Positions 16,390 through 26,009 of a stretch of DNA of 64,000 nt are shown one piece after another. How positions within the stretch are numbered: position 1 is the first letter of the stretch; the number at the start of each line of letters is the position of its first letter. The DNA is taken from NCBI RefSeq assembly GCF_008727925.1, contig NZ_VTWT01000001.1:248001-312000 (forward strand), read 5' to 3'. The DNA is from Adhaeribacter soli. GTDB taxonomy: Bacteria > Bacteroidota > Bacteroidia > Cytophagales > Hymenobacteraceae. Below the pieces are notes generated by a model. It was not told the DNA's origin and made no database searches. It was given only the letters and a program-made list of their open reading frames with translations. The position numbers and the translations under genes are program-made.

Positions 16390-17022
16390 TTAATCCGCTT
16401 TCAGTTTTTCTTTAAATACCTTCTCAAGTTTTTCCATTTTCGGTTTTATTACATACTGGCAGTAAGGTTCCTGGCCGTGCAGTTTGTAGTAATCCTGGTG
16501 GTAGTTTTCGGCTTTGTAAAATGTAGCTGCCGGGGCAATTTGCGTTACAATAGGGTTGGGGAAAACCTGCTGCCGGTTCAGTTCCTGCATAAAGTTTTCG
16601 GCTACTGCCTTCTGTTCGGGCGTGTGGTAAAAAATTACGGAACGGTACTGGGTTCCCACGTCGGCGCCCTGGCGGTTCAGGGTGGTTGGGTCGTGCAGTT
16701 TCCAGAAGATTTCCAGTAGCGTTTCGTACGAAATTTCCTTCGGGTTATAAGTTACCTGAATTACTTCGGCGTGGCCGGTGGTTCCGGTGCAGACTTCTTT
16801 GTACGAGGGGTTTTTGGTATGGCCGCCTTCGTAACCCGATTCTACTTTGTACACGCCTTTCAGATCCTGGAAAACGGCTTCGGAACACCAGAAACAGCCC
16901 ATGCCAAAAGTAGCGGTTTCCATGGAAGGGTTTCCGGAGGTATTATTTTCTGCTGAAGTCATAAGGGTAATGAATAAGGTGAAAATTGCTGCAAGATAAA
17001 GCCTGAACTTGTTGTTTTTCAT
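16390..17022 (-). CDS. msrA: Peptide-methionine (S)-S-oxide reductase MsrA, exported
   Basis: The protein has the catalytic motif FGMGCFWCSEAVFQDLKGV, with the reactive Cys in GCFWC, then GYEGGHTKNPSYKEVCTGTTGHAE and NYHQDYY. It repairs methionine sulfoxide in proteins. I chose ATG at 17020-17022 because it gives an N-terminus like a signal peptide (MKNNKFRLYLAAIFTLFITL, then MTSAEN); an in-frame ATG at 17082 would add 20 more residues, also hydrophobic. Export to the periplasm is inferred. No MsrB domain is fused. Confidence 0.93.
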   Translation of the reverse strand: MKNNKFRLYLAAIFTLFITLMTSAENNTSGNPSMETATFGMGCFWCSEAVFQDLKGVYKVESGYEGGHTKNPSYKEVCTGTTGHAEVIQVTYNPKEISYETLLEIFWKLHDPTTLNRQGADVGTQYRSVIFYHTPEQKAVAENFMQELNRQQVFPNPIVTQIAPAATFYKAENYHQDYYKLHGQEPYCQYVIKPKMEKLEKVFKEKLKAD

Positions 17023-17144
17023 ATTTTCCGAACTATACGAAAGTATTACTAATAAGACCAGAAAACCAGCAAGGAAATTCATTTTTGACTTTATTGCCTA
17101 ATCCGATAGCTTTTTCAGAAATATAAACGGTAGGTTTTTAAAAG

Positions 17145-17180
17145 AAAAAGCAGGCTCCGGATAACCGAAACCTGCTTTTT
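17145..17180 (-). terminator. Terminator of the 761-residue secreted protein gene
   Basis: AAAAAGCAGG (17145-17154) pairs with CCTGCTTTTT (17171-17180); T-rich on both sides. The gene stop is 20 bp away. Confidence 0.85.
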
Positions 17181-17200
17181 ACAAAGTTGCAAAATTGAGC

Positions 17201-19486
17201 TTAGTTTGCTTTTATGAATTTACCGGTGCTCAGTACTTCCTGGCCGCTGGTAATTGTATAGATATAAATACCGGCCGGCAGGTTGTTTACGCTGGTTCCG
17301 GCTTCAGCACTCATTTGGGTTAAGTTCAGTGTTTTTACCTGTAAACCGCCAATAGTATAAATCTGTAAAGTGGCATTTTCAAGCGTGCTGCCGTTCAGGT
17401 TGAAGCGGAGGCTTTCTTTTACCGGGTTCGCTGCTAAAGCGATTTCCGGCTTCAGGGTTTTGTTAAACTTAACGGTAGCCACTTTGCTGTACTCAAATGT
17501 ACCGTTGTAGTCTACCTGTTTCAGGCGGTAGTAAAGTTGCTTTTCTGCTCCGTTTACCTGATCGGTGAAGGTGTAGTTTATTACCGAGGAACTGTTGCCA
17601 TGGCCTCTTACCTGACCGGCTTCAGTCCAATTCATGCCGTTACCGCTTCTTTCAATAATGAATTTATCGTTGTTCAATTCGGTAGCCGTGGCCCAGTTAA
17701 GCTCTACGCCGTTGCCTTTTACCATGGCTTTAAAGGAAAGTAATTCTACCGGTAATGGCTGGAATTTGTTTAACGGGGCATTTTCGCCGGTTACTCCGAA
17801 TACCGAAAAGCTGGTAACGTTAGCAAGGCTTCTGGTGTAAGGGCTGCTTCCGGAAGCGGGGGCCAGCGTAGAGGTAGTCCAGCCTTCGGTGGTGTATTGA
17901 GAGATGCCGGTCTGGCTACGGTTAAAGTCAAGTTGCTCATCGGCACTGGTCCACTGGAATTGTACGGTTGCGTTAGTGCCGCCTTCGGTTTCTTCTTCCA
18001 TGATCCAGGTGGTGTTTACTACTTTGCTGGTAATCTCGCTGCCGGTCGGTACAAAAGTTTCGTCGTAAGCGGTGTAAAGTTTCGGCATAACCGATACATA
18101 AAAATTATCGGCGGTACTGCTGTTTGCCAGCGTAATGGTGGCCGGGTTGTAGGTGGTTTCGGTTCCTACCGGGAATGTAACAGTCTGGCCTTTGCCGATA
18201 GCCTGCATCAGAGCGCCGGTACCTTTGGTCTTAATGTAATTGGCCGCGTTTGCTCCCGTAATGGTGCTGCCGGACTGCATGAGCAGGTTATTATCTTTTA
18301 AAACCAGGGAACCGGAAGTAAAGGAGAGTTTACCTCTTACCGTAATATTGGAATTCAGTTGTTTTTCACCGGTACCGGATACCGTTAAATTGCCGTAGGT
18401 TGCTGCTGAAATAAGCTGGTTCCCCTGGGCATAATCAACGGTACTTGTAGAGGCAAGCGTACCTAAATTCGGAGCCGCTGCACTTCTTACGGTAAGCGTG
18501 GCATTTGCCTGCAGGTCCAGGGCTGCCGTTAAAACCGTTCCAGCCGGGATGGTAAAGTTAACGGCGGATCCGCCATTGTCAAGAATTACTTTAGAACCGA
18601 AACCACTCACTGTCCAGCTTTTTGCAATGGTTTTGGCAGAACCGTTCCGAATGTTAAAGATCTGTCCCGGATTGGTGAAGTTTGCCGGTGAATTTCCGCT
18701 GCCATCTAACCGGCTGCCCCAGGTGTTCAGTTCGCTAAGATCGCCGGCGCTTTTGGAATAGTATTGGTTTGGGGTTAGGGCTGCAATGGTAACGTCATCA
18801 ATCGCCAGGGCGTGGTCGTTGGCTTTATGGTTAATATCAGTCCAGCGGAACATGATCTCGCTTCCCGGAGCCAGGGAGATGCCCGTTACAGTATATTCTA
18901 CATAGGTGCGGTTCGCGGCAAGATTGCCATCCAGGGCGTAAGCAGTGCCGCCTTTCACCGGAGAAGTGAAATCCAGGGCCGTTACTGTATTCCAGGTGCC
19001 GGAAGTCTGGACTACCGAGGTAATTGCGCTAGCGCTGGTGCGGTAGGAGAATTCCAGGGACTGGGCACTTGCCTTGCTGTTGCGCCATTGTTCGCCGGTA
19101 AAACTGATATTAAAAGCCGTAATGGTAGCATTGGTATTGTTTTTCATGCGTACCCCCCAATAGTAGTTGCCGGTGTTGCCGGAACCGATAGAACCTAAAG
19201 CTCTGTCGGCACTGCCGGTAGCGCCAAAATTGTAAAGGCTTGGGTTGCTGTTGGTGCCATTGCTCACTACCAAAGTAGTCAGGGAACCGTTCGAACGATC
19301 GGCATACCAGTTAGGAAGGGTGCTGTTGTTTACCCAGTTTACAGAACTTACAGCGTTCAGGGTATTAAAATCCTGAGTATAGGCTGCTTCTTTTCCAAGG
19401 CCGGTAATAGAAACCTGGGCCTGGGCTGATGAACCGCTTAAGAATAAGATAAGGGCGGCAGCAATTTTCTGATATGTTCTGAACAT
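17201..19486 (-). CDS. Secreted protein with T9SS type A sorting domain
   Basis: The 761-residue protein has a signal peptide (IAAALILFLSGSSAQAQ) and a first beta-rich region with ITAFNISFTGEQW and HALAIDDVTI that is like domains of extracellular nuclease/Lamin-tail type proteins in Bacteroidota. A parallel-beta stretch follows (WTVSGFGSKVILDNGGSAVNF, LQANATLTVRS). It has the common LPVELLSFKA-x5-VELNWATATELNNDKFIIERS fibronectin-like module near residue 580-670, and ends in a Por secretion tail (AANPVKESLRFNL, LPAGIYIYTITSG). The protein should cross the outer membrane through the T9SS and be processed at the tail. No enzyme motif is visible. Adhesive or surface-layer function is possible. 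Confidence 0.88.
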   Translation of the reverse strand: MFRTYQKIAAALILFLSGSSAQAQVSITGLGKEAAYTQDFNTLNAVSSVNWVNNSTLPNWYADRSNGSLTTLVVSNGTNSNPSLYNFGATGSADRALGSIGSGNTGNYYWGVRMKNNTNATITAFNISFTGEQWRNSKASAQSLEFSYRTSASAITSVVQTSGTWNTVTALDFTSPVKGGTAYALDGNLAANRTYVEYTVTGISLAPGSEIMFRWTDINHKANDHALAIDDVTIAALTPNQYYSKSAGDLSELNTWGSRLDGSGNSPANFTNPGQIFNIRNGSAKTIAKSWTVSGFGSKVILDNGGSAVNFTIPAGTVLTAALDLQANATLTVRSAAAPNLGTLASTSTVDYAQGNQLISAATYGNLTVSGTGEKQLNSNITVRGKLSFTSGSLVLKDNNLLMQSGSTITGANAANYIKTKGTGALMQAIGKGQTVTFPVGTETTYNPATITLANSSTADNFYVSVMPKLYTAYDETFVPTGSEITSKVVNTTWIMEEETEGGTNATVQFQWTSADEQLDFNRSQTGISQYTTEGWTTSTLAPASGSSPYTRSLANVTSFSVFGVTGENAPLNKFQPLPVELLSFKAMVKGNGVELNWATATELNNDKFIIERSGNGMNWTEAGQVRGHGNSSSVINYTFTDQVNGAEKQLYYRLKQVDYNGTFEYSKVATVKFNKTLKPEIALAANPVKESLRFNLNGSTLENATLQIYTIGGLQVKTLNLTQMSAEAGTSVNNLPAGIYIYTITSGQEVLSTGKFIKAN

Positions 19487-19744
19487 AATATTCGGCTTTA
19501 AATGTATTCTGATGATTGCCAGGGTTTGTTTCCGTAGCTTTCTGATACAAATTTGGCCTGAATAATGGCTCAGCTCTTTTTTATTCGATGAACAGGTGGA
19601 AGTAACCGATGAAAATGCCGGTTTGCCCGATGAAAAATGCGGCGGGATTTTCCGGTGAACCGATAAGATTTATCAGAGAAAGGTGCTTTCGTATGAACCT
19701 TGGAGCAATTGTAGTTGTTAGAACCACCTTAGTTGAGACGGGAA

Positions 19745-19900
19745 TTCCGTTGACTGAAGTCAACGGCAATGGATTTAAGATTACAAGGTTTACTTTTCAT
19801 ACCTGTGGGATGGCTGGAAATTATAAAAAACAGCGTTAATAGTTTAAGCTCACCATTTAAATACATGGCAATTCCTTGCCGTTGACTGAATTCAACGGAA
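19745..19900. repeat. Pair of CCGTTGACT palindromes in inverted order
   Basis: Copy 1 (19745-19769) and copy 2 (19876-19900) each hold CCGTTGACT-like arms pairing with AGTCAACGG or its one-base variant. Copy 1 ends ACGGCAA, copy 2 begins TTGCCGTT, so they are inverted to each other and may be the two ends of a 156-bp element. The rest of 19487-19922 holds no gene. Confidence 0.65.
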
Positions 19901-19922
19901 TTTCGGCATTGGATTAAGAATC

Positions 19923-20492
19923 TCAGGTGCCTTCTTTTTTGTTTTGAAGGCCTTTCTTTATCTGCTGTTCTTCCATGGTGTCGAGTACTTTTTCCGGCTG
20001 CACATCCTTTTCCAGTTCTTTTATTTCCGGGTCGTAGGCTTCTTCAATGTTCATTTTTTTGGCGATTTCCGATACCATTTTTACCAGCCGGGTTACTTCG
20101 TGTTCGGTTAAAAGGCTTACCTGCAAATCCAGGTCGGCGCGTTTATCGGCTTGCGCCGTCATGCGGTTCTGGCTGATGAGCACAAAGGTGGAAAGGAAAA
20201 TAGCTTCTACGGAGGCTTCCATGGCCAACACCACAAAAGTAGGGTCGAAGGGTTTTAAGCCCAGCCAGCCCAAGTTCCAGACAATCCAGAGCCCGAAAAG
20301 AACGAGGTGGATGTAAACGAAAGCCATGCTTCCGGTAAAGCGGGTAATTGCATCGGCAATCCGGTTCTCCACCGATTTTGCCTTTTTTTCCTGCCGGCGT
20401 CGCTCCAGTAAAGCTTTTATGTTGCGTTCCACAATCCCCGTCATCTGCGATTGGGGTTGGGGTTCCGGACCGGAGGAAAGTTGCTGGGCCAT
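19923..20492 (-). CDS. DUF1003 membrane protein
   Basis: The 189-residue protein has a charged N-terminal part, then the DUF1003 core: ADAITRFTGSMAFVYIHLVLFGLWIVWN (TM1) and FVVLAMEASVEAIFLSTFVLISQNRM (TM2), followed by KRADLDLQVSLLTEHEVTRLV. The C-terminal tail is charged and helical. The family is widespread and of unknown function. The gene reads away from the PAS-LuxR gene's side in the same direction. Confidence 0.88.
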   Translation of the reverse strand: MAQQLSSGPEPQPQSQMTGIVERNIKALLERRRQEKKAKSVENRIADAITRFTGSMAFVYIHLVLFGLWIVWNLGWLGLKPFDPTFVVLAMEASVEAIFLSTFVLISQNRMTAQADKRADLDLQVSLLTEHEVTRLVKMVSEIAKKMNIEEAYDPEIKELEKDVQPEKVLDTMEEQQIKKGLQNKKEGT

Positions 20493-20575
20493 AAGCGGGA
20501 AGGTAAATCTTCCTTTCTATACGTTTTATCGGTTGTTGCGGATCGGCCACGCAAGCGGTTCAGGTAAAAAAGAAG

Positions 20576-20607
20576 AAAGCCGCTATCTGTTGAGAAATAG
20601 CGGCTTT
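20576..20607 (-). terminator. Terminator, probably of the PAS-LuxR gene
   Basis: AAAGCCGCTAT and ATAGCGGCTTT form a perfect 11-bp stem; on the minus strand CTTCTTTTTTACC follows. The nearest minus-strand gene upstream is the PAS-LuxR gene at 20988, with the 280-bp element E1 in between. No plus-strand gene ends nearby. Confidence 0.7.
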
Positions 20608-20651
20608 AAACGAGAAGCTTTTTATTATAAAAGGATGATGAGCGAACCTGT

Positions 20652-20930
20652 TTGTCTGAACACGATTTTAAGGATTGATAGGATGGACAGGATTATTTGT
20701 AAAAAAGTTACTGTGAACCCGGAGCGGAAACAGAAAGAGTGAAGTTGAAATGGTGCCGGAATTGGTGCCGGAATTGGTGCAGTAAACTCCTGGTTCATTT
20801 AAAACTTACAAAAGGCTTTGGTTGCAGGTTCTATTGTTCGGGCATACGCCGCTCCTGGATTGTAATTATCTCTTTCTCTGTAATTAGATTCTGTCTATCC
20901 TTTCAATCCTTTAAATCGTGTTCAAGACAA
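20652..20930. mobile_element. MITE-like element E1 with terminal inverted repeats
   Basis: The left end reads GTCTGAACACGATTTTAAGG and the right end is its imperfect complement, AATCGTGTTCAAGAC. GGATAG...GACAG and its complement CTGTCTATCC extend the arms to about 40 bp each. The middle has no gene, but holds three copies of GGTGCCGGAATT or part of it. Similar elements lie at 37901-38320 and 60706-60974. Confidence 0.7.
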
Positions 20931-20987
20931 TTCGGCTAAAATACACCTAGAGTTAAATCAATTTCTGAATTGCCAAAAAAGTGGAAA

Positions 20988-21698
20988 TCAGATCAGATCG
21001 AAAGCCATGGCGTACTGGGAAATTTCGTAAGAAGAGGAAACGCTGAGTTTCTTTTTGAAGTGCTTCCGATGGGTGTCTACGGTTGCAGTAGAAATAAATA
21101 AGATATCTGCAATTTCGTTCGAGCTCTTACCCAGGGCGGTTAATTTCAGTACGTCGCGTTCCCGGTTGCTGAGGGTGGCAAATTTGCTATAGTTATTGCG
21201 CAAAAAGTCGTTCTCTTTCTGAAGCCGCTCCACTTTGGTGGTTAAATGATGGGAAGTATCTAAGGGCAGGGCTATGGTAATATTTAAGACAGGCCTGCCA
21301 TCGTCGTCGTGCATCAGGATCTTTGTGGAAGAAGCGTACCAGGTCCACTTATGATCTTCCGAAGGCCGTACCTGCTGGAAATAGCATATCCATTCCTGCC
21401 GGTCGTTGCGTTGGAGCAATTCCATTATTTTAGGTACAAAATGTTTGGATTCTTCGGGATTAAAAAAGCGGTCATGGTATTCAACGCCTAAGTTTTTTAA
21501 TTCTTCCACGGTAAAACCTAAAATTTCGGTTCCCCTTTCAGACATATAAACTACCGATAAATCCAGGTTATTGTGGATGATTATTACGCCGGGAAGTTCA
21601 TTGGCAATAGCTTCGATCTCTGCAATTTTGGCTTGAATGCGTGCCTCCAGCGAGTTTCCGTCTTCGGTAGGAGGCGTACTTGGGGTAGCGTTTTGCAT
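20988..21698 (-). CDS. PAS-domain LuxR-type transcription regulator
   Basis: The 236-residue protein has a PAS domain at about 30-145 (ELPGVIIIHNNLDLSVVYMS, GFTVEELKNLG), a short coiled segment (KVERLQKENDFLRNNY) and a C-terminal LuxR helix-turn-helix (LSNRERDVLKLTALGKSSNEIADILF then ISTATVDTHRKHFKKKL). It should sense a small ligand or redox signal through PAS and bind DNA; no receiver or kinase domain is present. Targets are unknown. The gene is transcribed alone and its likely terminator is cut off from it by element E1. Confidence 0.9.
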   Translation of the reverse strand: MQNATPSTPPTEDGNSLEARIQAKIAEIEAIANELPGVIIIHNNLDLSVVYMSERGTEILGFTVEELKNLGVEYHDRFFNPEESKHFVPKIMELLQRNDRQEWICYFQQVRPSEDHKWTWYASSTKILMHDDDGRPVLNITIALPLDTSHHLTTKVERLQKENDFLRNNYSKFATLSNRERDVLKLTALGKSSNEIADILFISTATVDTHRKHFKKKLSVSSSYEISQYAMAFDLI

Positions 21699-21983
21699 AT
21701 AGTGGTGAATTTGGGAATTTCAATTTACTAATTATTATAATAAAATTACCTGCTACTGGGTATTTTAATTCCGAAAATTTATTATAGGGAAATAATTACA
21801 GAGAAAGGAATTTTTCTGGCTAAAGCTGCCTTTTAAAAGGTAAACAGAAGGTGCAACGCGGCAGAAGGGCTAAAGGCTTGTTCCAGCCCTTGCCATATAA
21901 TTGGGCAACCTAAATTTTCAGCAATAATATAAGAATAATGGCCGGAGAACGGCGCGGCATTATTCGTTTTGCCCAGATATTTG

Positions 21984-21991
21984 TACCTTTG
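21984..21991 (+). promoter_or_regulatory. -7 element of the lepA promoter
   Basis: TACCTTTG matches the Bacteroidota -7 consensus TAnnTTTG exactly. It lies 20 bp upstream of the lepA ATG, so the leader would be about 13-15 bases. The rest of 21699-21983 shows no gene. Confidence 0.6.
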
Positions 21992-22010
21992 CAGCTTGTA
22001 GACCCTACAT

Positions 22011-23798
22011 ATGAAGAATATTCGGAATTTTTGCATCATTGCACATATAGATCACGGTAAAAGCACCCTGGCCGACCGCCTCCTGGAGTTTACCTCTACG
22101 GTAGCCCAGCGCGAAATGCAGGCGCAGCTTTTAGATAACATGGACCTGGAGCGGGAACGCGGCATCACCATCAAAAGCCACGCCATCCAGATGGTATATA
22201 ATTATAAAGGCGAAGAGTACATCCTGAACCTGATCGATACCCCCGGCCACGTCGATTTTTCTTACGAAGTTTCCCGTTCCATTGCTGCCTGCGAAGGCGC
22301 ATTATTGATCGTGGATGCCTCGCAAGGTATTGAAGCCCAGACCATTTCCAACCTGTACCTGGCCATCGGCAATGACCTGGAAATTATCCCGGTACTGAAC
22401 AAGATCGACCTGCCGCATGCCATGCCGGAAGAAGTTTCGGACGAGATCATCGACCTGATCGGCTGCGATAAAGCGGACATTATTCCTGCTTCCGGCAAGG
22501 CAGGTATTGGTATTAAAGAAATTCTGGATGCCATTTGCGAACGCATTCCGGCCCCAAAAGGCGATCCGAACGCACCGCTGCAGGCGCTTATTTTCGACTC
22601 CGTTTTTAACTCTTACCGCGGTATCGAGGTTTATTTCCGGATCATGAATGGTACGCTGAAAAAAGGCGACAAGGTAAAGTTCGTGAACACGGGCAAAACC
22701 TATAATGCCGATGAAATTGGGGTGCTGAAACTGAACCAGGAACCACGCGACGTGATGAGCGCCGGCAACGTGGGCTACCTGATCTCGGGTATTAAAGATG
22801 CCAAAGAAGTAAAAGTAGGCGATACCATTACCACGGTAGATAACCCGACGAAGGAATCGATCCAGGGTTTTGAAGAAGTAAAGCCTATGGTTTTTGCCGG
22901 TATTTATCCGGTAGAAACCAGCGAATTCGAAGAATTGCGGGCCAGTATGGAAAAGCTGCAGCTGAACGATGCCTCCCTGGTTTGGGAGCCGGAAAGCTCG
23001 GCCGCCCTTGGTTTTGGTTTCCGTTGCGGGTTCTTAGGCATGCTGCACATGGAAATTGTGCAGGAACGCCTGGAACGCGAATTCGACATGACGGTAATTA
23101 CCACCGTACCAAGCGTGCAGTTCAAGGTATTTTCCACAAAAGACGAAGAAATTACGGTAAATGCGCCTTCGGATATGCCGGAGCCGAACTTCATTAAAAC
23201 CATTGAAGAACCGTACATCAAAGCCCAGATCATTACCAAATCCGATTATGTAGGTTCGATCATTTCGCTTTGCATGGACAAACGTGGTATTATCAAAGGC
23301 CAGAATTACCTGACTTCCGACCGCGTGGAAATGATCTTTGAAATGCCTTTGGCTGAGATCGTATTCGACTTTTTCGATAAACTGAAAACCATTTCCCGCG
23401 GCTACGCCTCTTTGGATTACGAACTGATCGGTTTCCGGACTTCGCACCTGGTGAAGCTGGATATTATGCTGAACGGCGAAAAAGTGGATGCGTTAAGCGC
23501 CATCGTGCACCGCGACAAAGCTTACGACTGGGGCCGCCGCCTGTGCGAAAAGCTAAGAGAATTGCTGCCGCGCCAGATGTTTGAAATTGCCATTCAGGCC
23601 GCCATCGGGCAGAAGATCATTGCCCGCGAAACGATTTCGGCCATGCGCAAGAACGTACTGGCCAAATGCTACGGCGGTGATATTTCCCGTAAACGGAAAC
23701 TCCTGGAAAAGCAGAAGAAAGGAAAGAAACGGATGCGCCAGGTCGGCAACGTAGAGATCCCGCAGGAAGCGTTCCTTGCTGTGCTCAAACTCGACTGA
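22011..23798 (+). CDS. lepA: Elongation factor 4 (LepA)
   Basis: The 595-residue GTPase has the G1 motif [14 protein letters not shown] (residues 11-24), switch [18 protein letters not shown], and the LepA-specific C-terminal part with [25 protein letters not shown]. It back-translocates stalled or mis-translocated ribosomes. The length fits the family exactly, and ATG 22011 follows a clear promoter. A strong terminator follows. Confidence 0.97.
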   Translation: MKNIRNFCIIAHIDHGKSTLADRLLEFTSTVAQREMQAQLLDNMDLERERGITIKSHAIQMVYNYKGEEYILNLIDTPGHVDFSYEVSRSIAACEGALLIVDASQGIEAQTISNLYLAIGNDLEIIPVLNKIDLPHAMPEEVSDEIIDLIGCDKADIIPASGKAGIGIKEILDAICERIPAPKGDPNAPLQALIFDSVFNSYRGIEVYFRIMNGTLKKGDKVKFVNTGKTYNADEIGVLKLNQEPRDVMSAGNVGYLISGIKDAKEVKVGDTITTVDNPTKESIQGFEEVKPMVFAGIYPVETSEFEELRASMEKLQLNDASLVWEPESSAALGFGFRCGFLGMLHMEIVQERLEREFDMTVITTVPSVQFKVFSTKDEEITVNAPSDMPEPNFIKTIEEPYIKAQIITKSDYVGSIISLCMDKRGIIKGQNYLTSDRVEMIFEMPLAEIVFDFFDKLKTISRGYASLDYELIGFRTSHLVKLDIMLNGEKVDALSAIVHRDKAYDWGRRLCEKLRELLPRQMFEIAIQAAIGQKIIARETISAMRKNVLAKCYGGDISRKRKLLEKQKKGKKRMRQVGNVEIPQEAFLAVLKLD

Positions 23799-23804
23799 TG
23801 TGAA

Positions 23805-23849
23805 AAACAAAAAGCCCCAACGTGCGAAAGTATTTTGGGGCTTTTTGTT
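23805..23849 (+). terminator. Terminator of lepA
   Basis: AAAAAGCCCCA pairs with TGGGGCTTTTT (one bulge region of loop AACGTGCGAAAGTATT), followed by GTTTTCG. It lies a few bases after the stop. Confidence 0.88.
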
Positions 23850-23943
23850 TTCGATTATTCGACTGTTCGAATTTTCGTAGGTCCGACTTTTTGAGGTGAA
23901 AAGGGTAGCGCTTTAAATAATTTCTTCCATATGGTTAAAACTT

Positions 23944-24153
23944 TTGATTAATCTTTCAAATAATAAGAAAATTAAAAACTTATTATGGGAGAATTATTTA
24001 AAAAGTACTGGGAAAAAAAAATCCGAGGAAGAGATTTTAAAAGGTTTGAAAAACTTGAACAATCCTAAAGACAAAAAAATAAGAAATGAGGAAATACAGT
24101 ATTTAACGAGATTACTCCGGAAGTATAAAATTTCAAATCTCTTAAATGAATAA
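23944..24153 (+). CDS. Small AT-rich hypothetical protein
   Basis: A TTG at 23944 opens 69 codons with the peptide [20 protein letters not shown] and a basic, helical rest that has [18 protein letters not shown] and [22 protein letters not shown]. It has no ATG start and the frame opens only nine codons upstream. The DNA is much richer in A/T than lepA and folD, which flank it closely. I do not recognise it. It may be an acquired small gene or an open frame by chance. Confidence 0.4.
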   Translation: MINLSNNKKIKNLLWENYLKSTGKKKSEEEILKGLKNLNNPKDKKIRNEEIQYLTRLLRKYKISNLLNE

Positions 24154-24191
24154 AATTATTAATTCTTAATTATAAATTATTAATTACAAAC

Positions 24192-25088
24192 ATGACTCTC
24201 CTAGACGGAAAACAAACAGCCGAAACCATTAAAGAAGAAATTGCCGCCGAAGTTAAGAACATCATTGCCGAGGGCGGCAGAGCGCCTCATTTAGCGGCTA
24301 TTCTGGTAGGTAACGACGGCGGTTCGGTAACTTATGTAACGAATAAAGTGCTGGCTTGCGAAAGAGTGGGCTTCGAATCTACTTTAATTCAGATGGAAGA
24401 TACCGTTTCGGAAGAAATACTGCTGGGCAAGATCGCGGAACTGAACAACGATCCGGAAATAGACGGTTTTATTGTGCAGCTGCCTCTCCCTAAACACATC
24501 GATACCGAAAAAGTACTGGAAGCGGTAGATCACCGGAAAGACGTGGACGGTTTTCACCCGGTTAACGTAGGCCGGATGGTGGCCGGATTGCCTGCCTTTT
24601 TACCGGCTACTCCCTATGGAATTCTGCAACTACTGGAGCGGTATAAGATCGATACCTTCGGGAAGCATTGCGTGGTGGTTGGCCGGAGCAAGATTGTGGG
24701 TACGCCCATGAGCATTCTGATGAGCAAATGCACCTATCCGGGCGAATGCACCGTTACCATTTGCCACCGCAATACCGTGGACCTGGCACACCACACCCGG
24801 CAGGCCGATATTCTGATTGTGGCCATTGGTAAGCCGGAATTCATTACCGCCGATATGGTGAAAGAAGGAGCCGTGGTGATAGATGTGGGAACCACCCGGG
24901 TGGCAGATGCTACGCGCAAGGCTGGTTTTAAACTGAAAGGCGACGTGAAATTTGACGAAGTGGCGCCGAAATGCAGCTATATTACACCGGTGCCTGGCGG
25001 GGTTGGTCCTTTAACAATAGCCATGTTGCTGAAGAATACCTTGCGGGCGGCCAGGCACGAAATCTATGGTGAACTTGCCGCTAACTAA
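24192..25088 (+). CDS. folD: Methylenetetrahydrofolate dehydrogenase/cyclohydrolase
   Basis: The 298-residue protein has the FolD signatures: [16 protein letters not shown] (with the catalytic Lys), [14 protein letters not shown], and the NADP-binding [14 protein letters not shown], then [15 protein letters not shown] near the end. It interconverts methylene- and formyl-tetrahydrofolate for one-carbon metabolism. The length is standard. It begins 38 bp after the small AT-rich frame. Confidence 0.96.
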   Translation: MTLLDGKQTAETIKEEIAAEVKNIIAEGGRAPHLAAILVGNDGGSVTYVTNKVLACERVGFESTLIQMEDTVSEEILLGKIAELNNDPEIDGFIVQLPLPKHIDTEKVLEAVDHRKDVDGFHPVNVGRMVAGLPAFLPATPYGILQLLERYKIDTFGKHCVVVGRSKIVGTPMSILMSKCTYPGECTVTICHRNTVDLAHHTRQADILIVAIGKPEFITADMVKEGAVVIDVGTTRVADATRKAGFKLKGDVKFDEVAPKCSYITPVPGGVGPLTIAMLLKNTLRAARHEIYGELAAN

Positions 25089-25300
25089 ATGTTTAAGTGT
25101 GGTTGGCAGGTGGTAATATGAATTTTTATAGGCTTCACCATTTCTTCAGAATTTTAACCGATCATTCGTGCTTAAAGGCCGTATAGAAAGCAAAAGCAGG
25201 TTGCCTGGCAGCCAAAAAATAAAAATGCTTATATTACGTTCTTAAATAGTATCGAAAACAGCCTTGCTGCTGTACTTAAAAGATTTGGTTACCTTTATGG

Positions 25301-25338
25301 TTGCTCAGTCGCTAATGTAGGTGGCTGAGCAATTTTTT
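25301..25338 (+). promoter_or_regulatory. Terminator-like hairpin overlapping the queE start region
   Basis: TTGCTCAG (25301-25308) pairs with CTGAGCAA (25325-25332), directly followed by six T. This is an intrinsic-terminator shape, yet it ends inside the first possible queE start codon (TTG 25337). A TACCTTTA box at 25290-25297, one base off the -7 consensus, lies just upstream. It may be a 5' attenuator for queE, or the terminator of a transcript coming from folD, 210 bp before. Confidence 0.55.
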
Positions 25339-26005
25339 GAATTTAATTACCTTGGAAACACTATTACGCAATTCAGCTGAATCCCCGGAAATTGTTCCTG
25401 CCGACGGAACAAAACTTCCGTTGATGGAAGCCTTTTACACCATACAGGGAGAAGGTTTTCATGCCGGCCGGGCCGCATATTTTATTCGTTTAGGTGGCTG
25501 TGATGTCGGCTGCCACTGGTGCGACGTAAAAGAGTCGTGGAATGCCGACGACCATCCGCTTACCTCCATAAACAGCATTGTAGCGGCGGCAGCGGCTTTT
25601 CCGGCGAAACTGGTGGTTATTACCGGCGGCGAACCGCTGATCTATAACCTGAAACCGTTGACCCAGAAACTGCACGAAAAAGGCATTCAGACGTTTATTG
25701 AAACTTCGGGTGCCTATCCGTTATCCGGCGAGTGGGACTGGATCTGCCTTTCGCCGAAAAAATTTAAAGAGCCTACCGAAAGCATTATGCCGCACGTAAG
25801 CGAACTGAAGGTGGTAATTTTCAACAAATCCGATTTTGCCTGGGCCGAAAAATTTGCTTCCCGGCTCGATCCGAAAGCTCGTCTTTTCCTGCAGCCGGAG
25901 TGGAGCAAGTCGGAGCAGATCACCCCGCTCATAGTGGATTATGTAAAGAATAATCCGAAGTGGCAGATCTCTATTCAAACCCATAAGTACATGAACATTC
26001 CGTAG
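25337..26005 (+). CDS. queE: 7-carboxy-7-deazaguanine synthase (radical SAM)
   Basis: The 222-residue protein has the QueE opening MEAFYTIQGEGFHAGRAAYF and the radical-SAM cysteines in GGCDVGCHWCD with the C-x3-C-x2-C spacing typical of this family. VITGGEPLIYN is the GGE motif that binds the SAM amino group. It makes the deazaguanine ring on the route to queuosine and related bases. No ATG precedes residue 30; TTG at 25337 or 25352 must be the start, since related Bacteroidota proteins also have 20-30 residues before the MEAFYTIQ segment. The OmpA-like gene starts 4 bp after the stop. Confidence 0.92.
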   Translation: MNLITLETLLRNSAESPEIVPADGTKLPLMEAFYTIQGEGFHAGRAAYFIRLGGCDVGCHWCDVKESWNADDHPLTSINSIVAAAAAFPAKLVVITGGEPLIYNLKPLTQKLHEKGIQTFIETSGAYPLSGEWDWICLSPKKFKEPTESIMPHVSELKVVIFNKSDFAWAEKFASRLDPKARLFLQPEWSKSEQITPLIVDYVKNNPKWQISIQTHKYMNIP

Positions 26006-26009
26006 GTAT

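Noticed and set aside
25261-25340. preQ1 riboswitch before queE
   Set aside because: I could not find the preQ1-I or -II core; only a simple terminator-shaped stem is visible.
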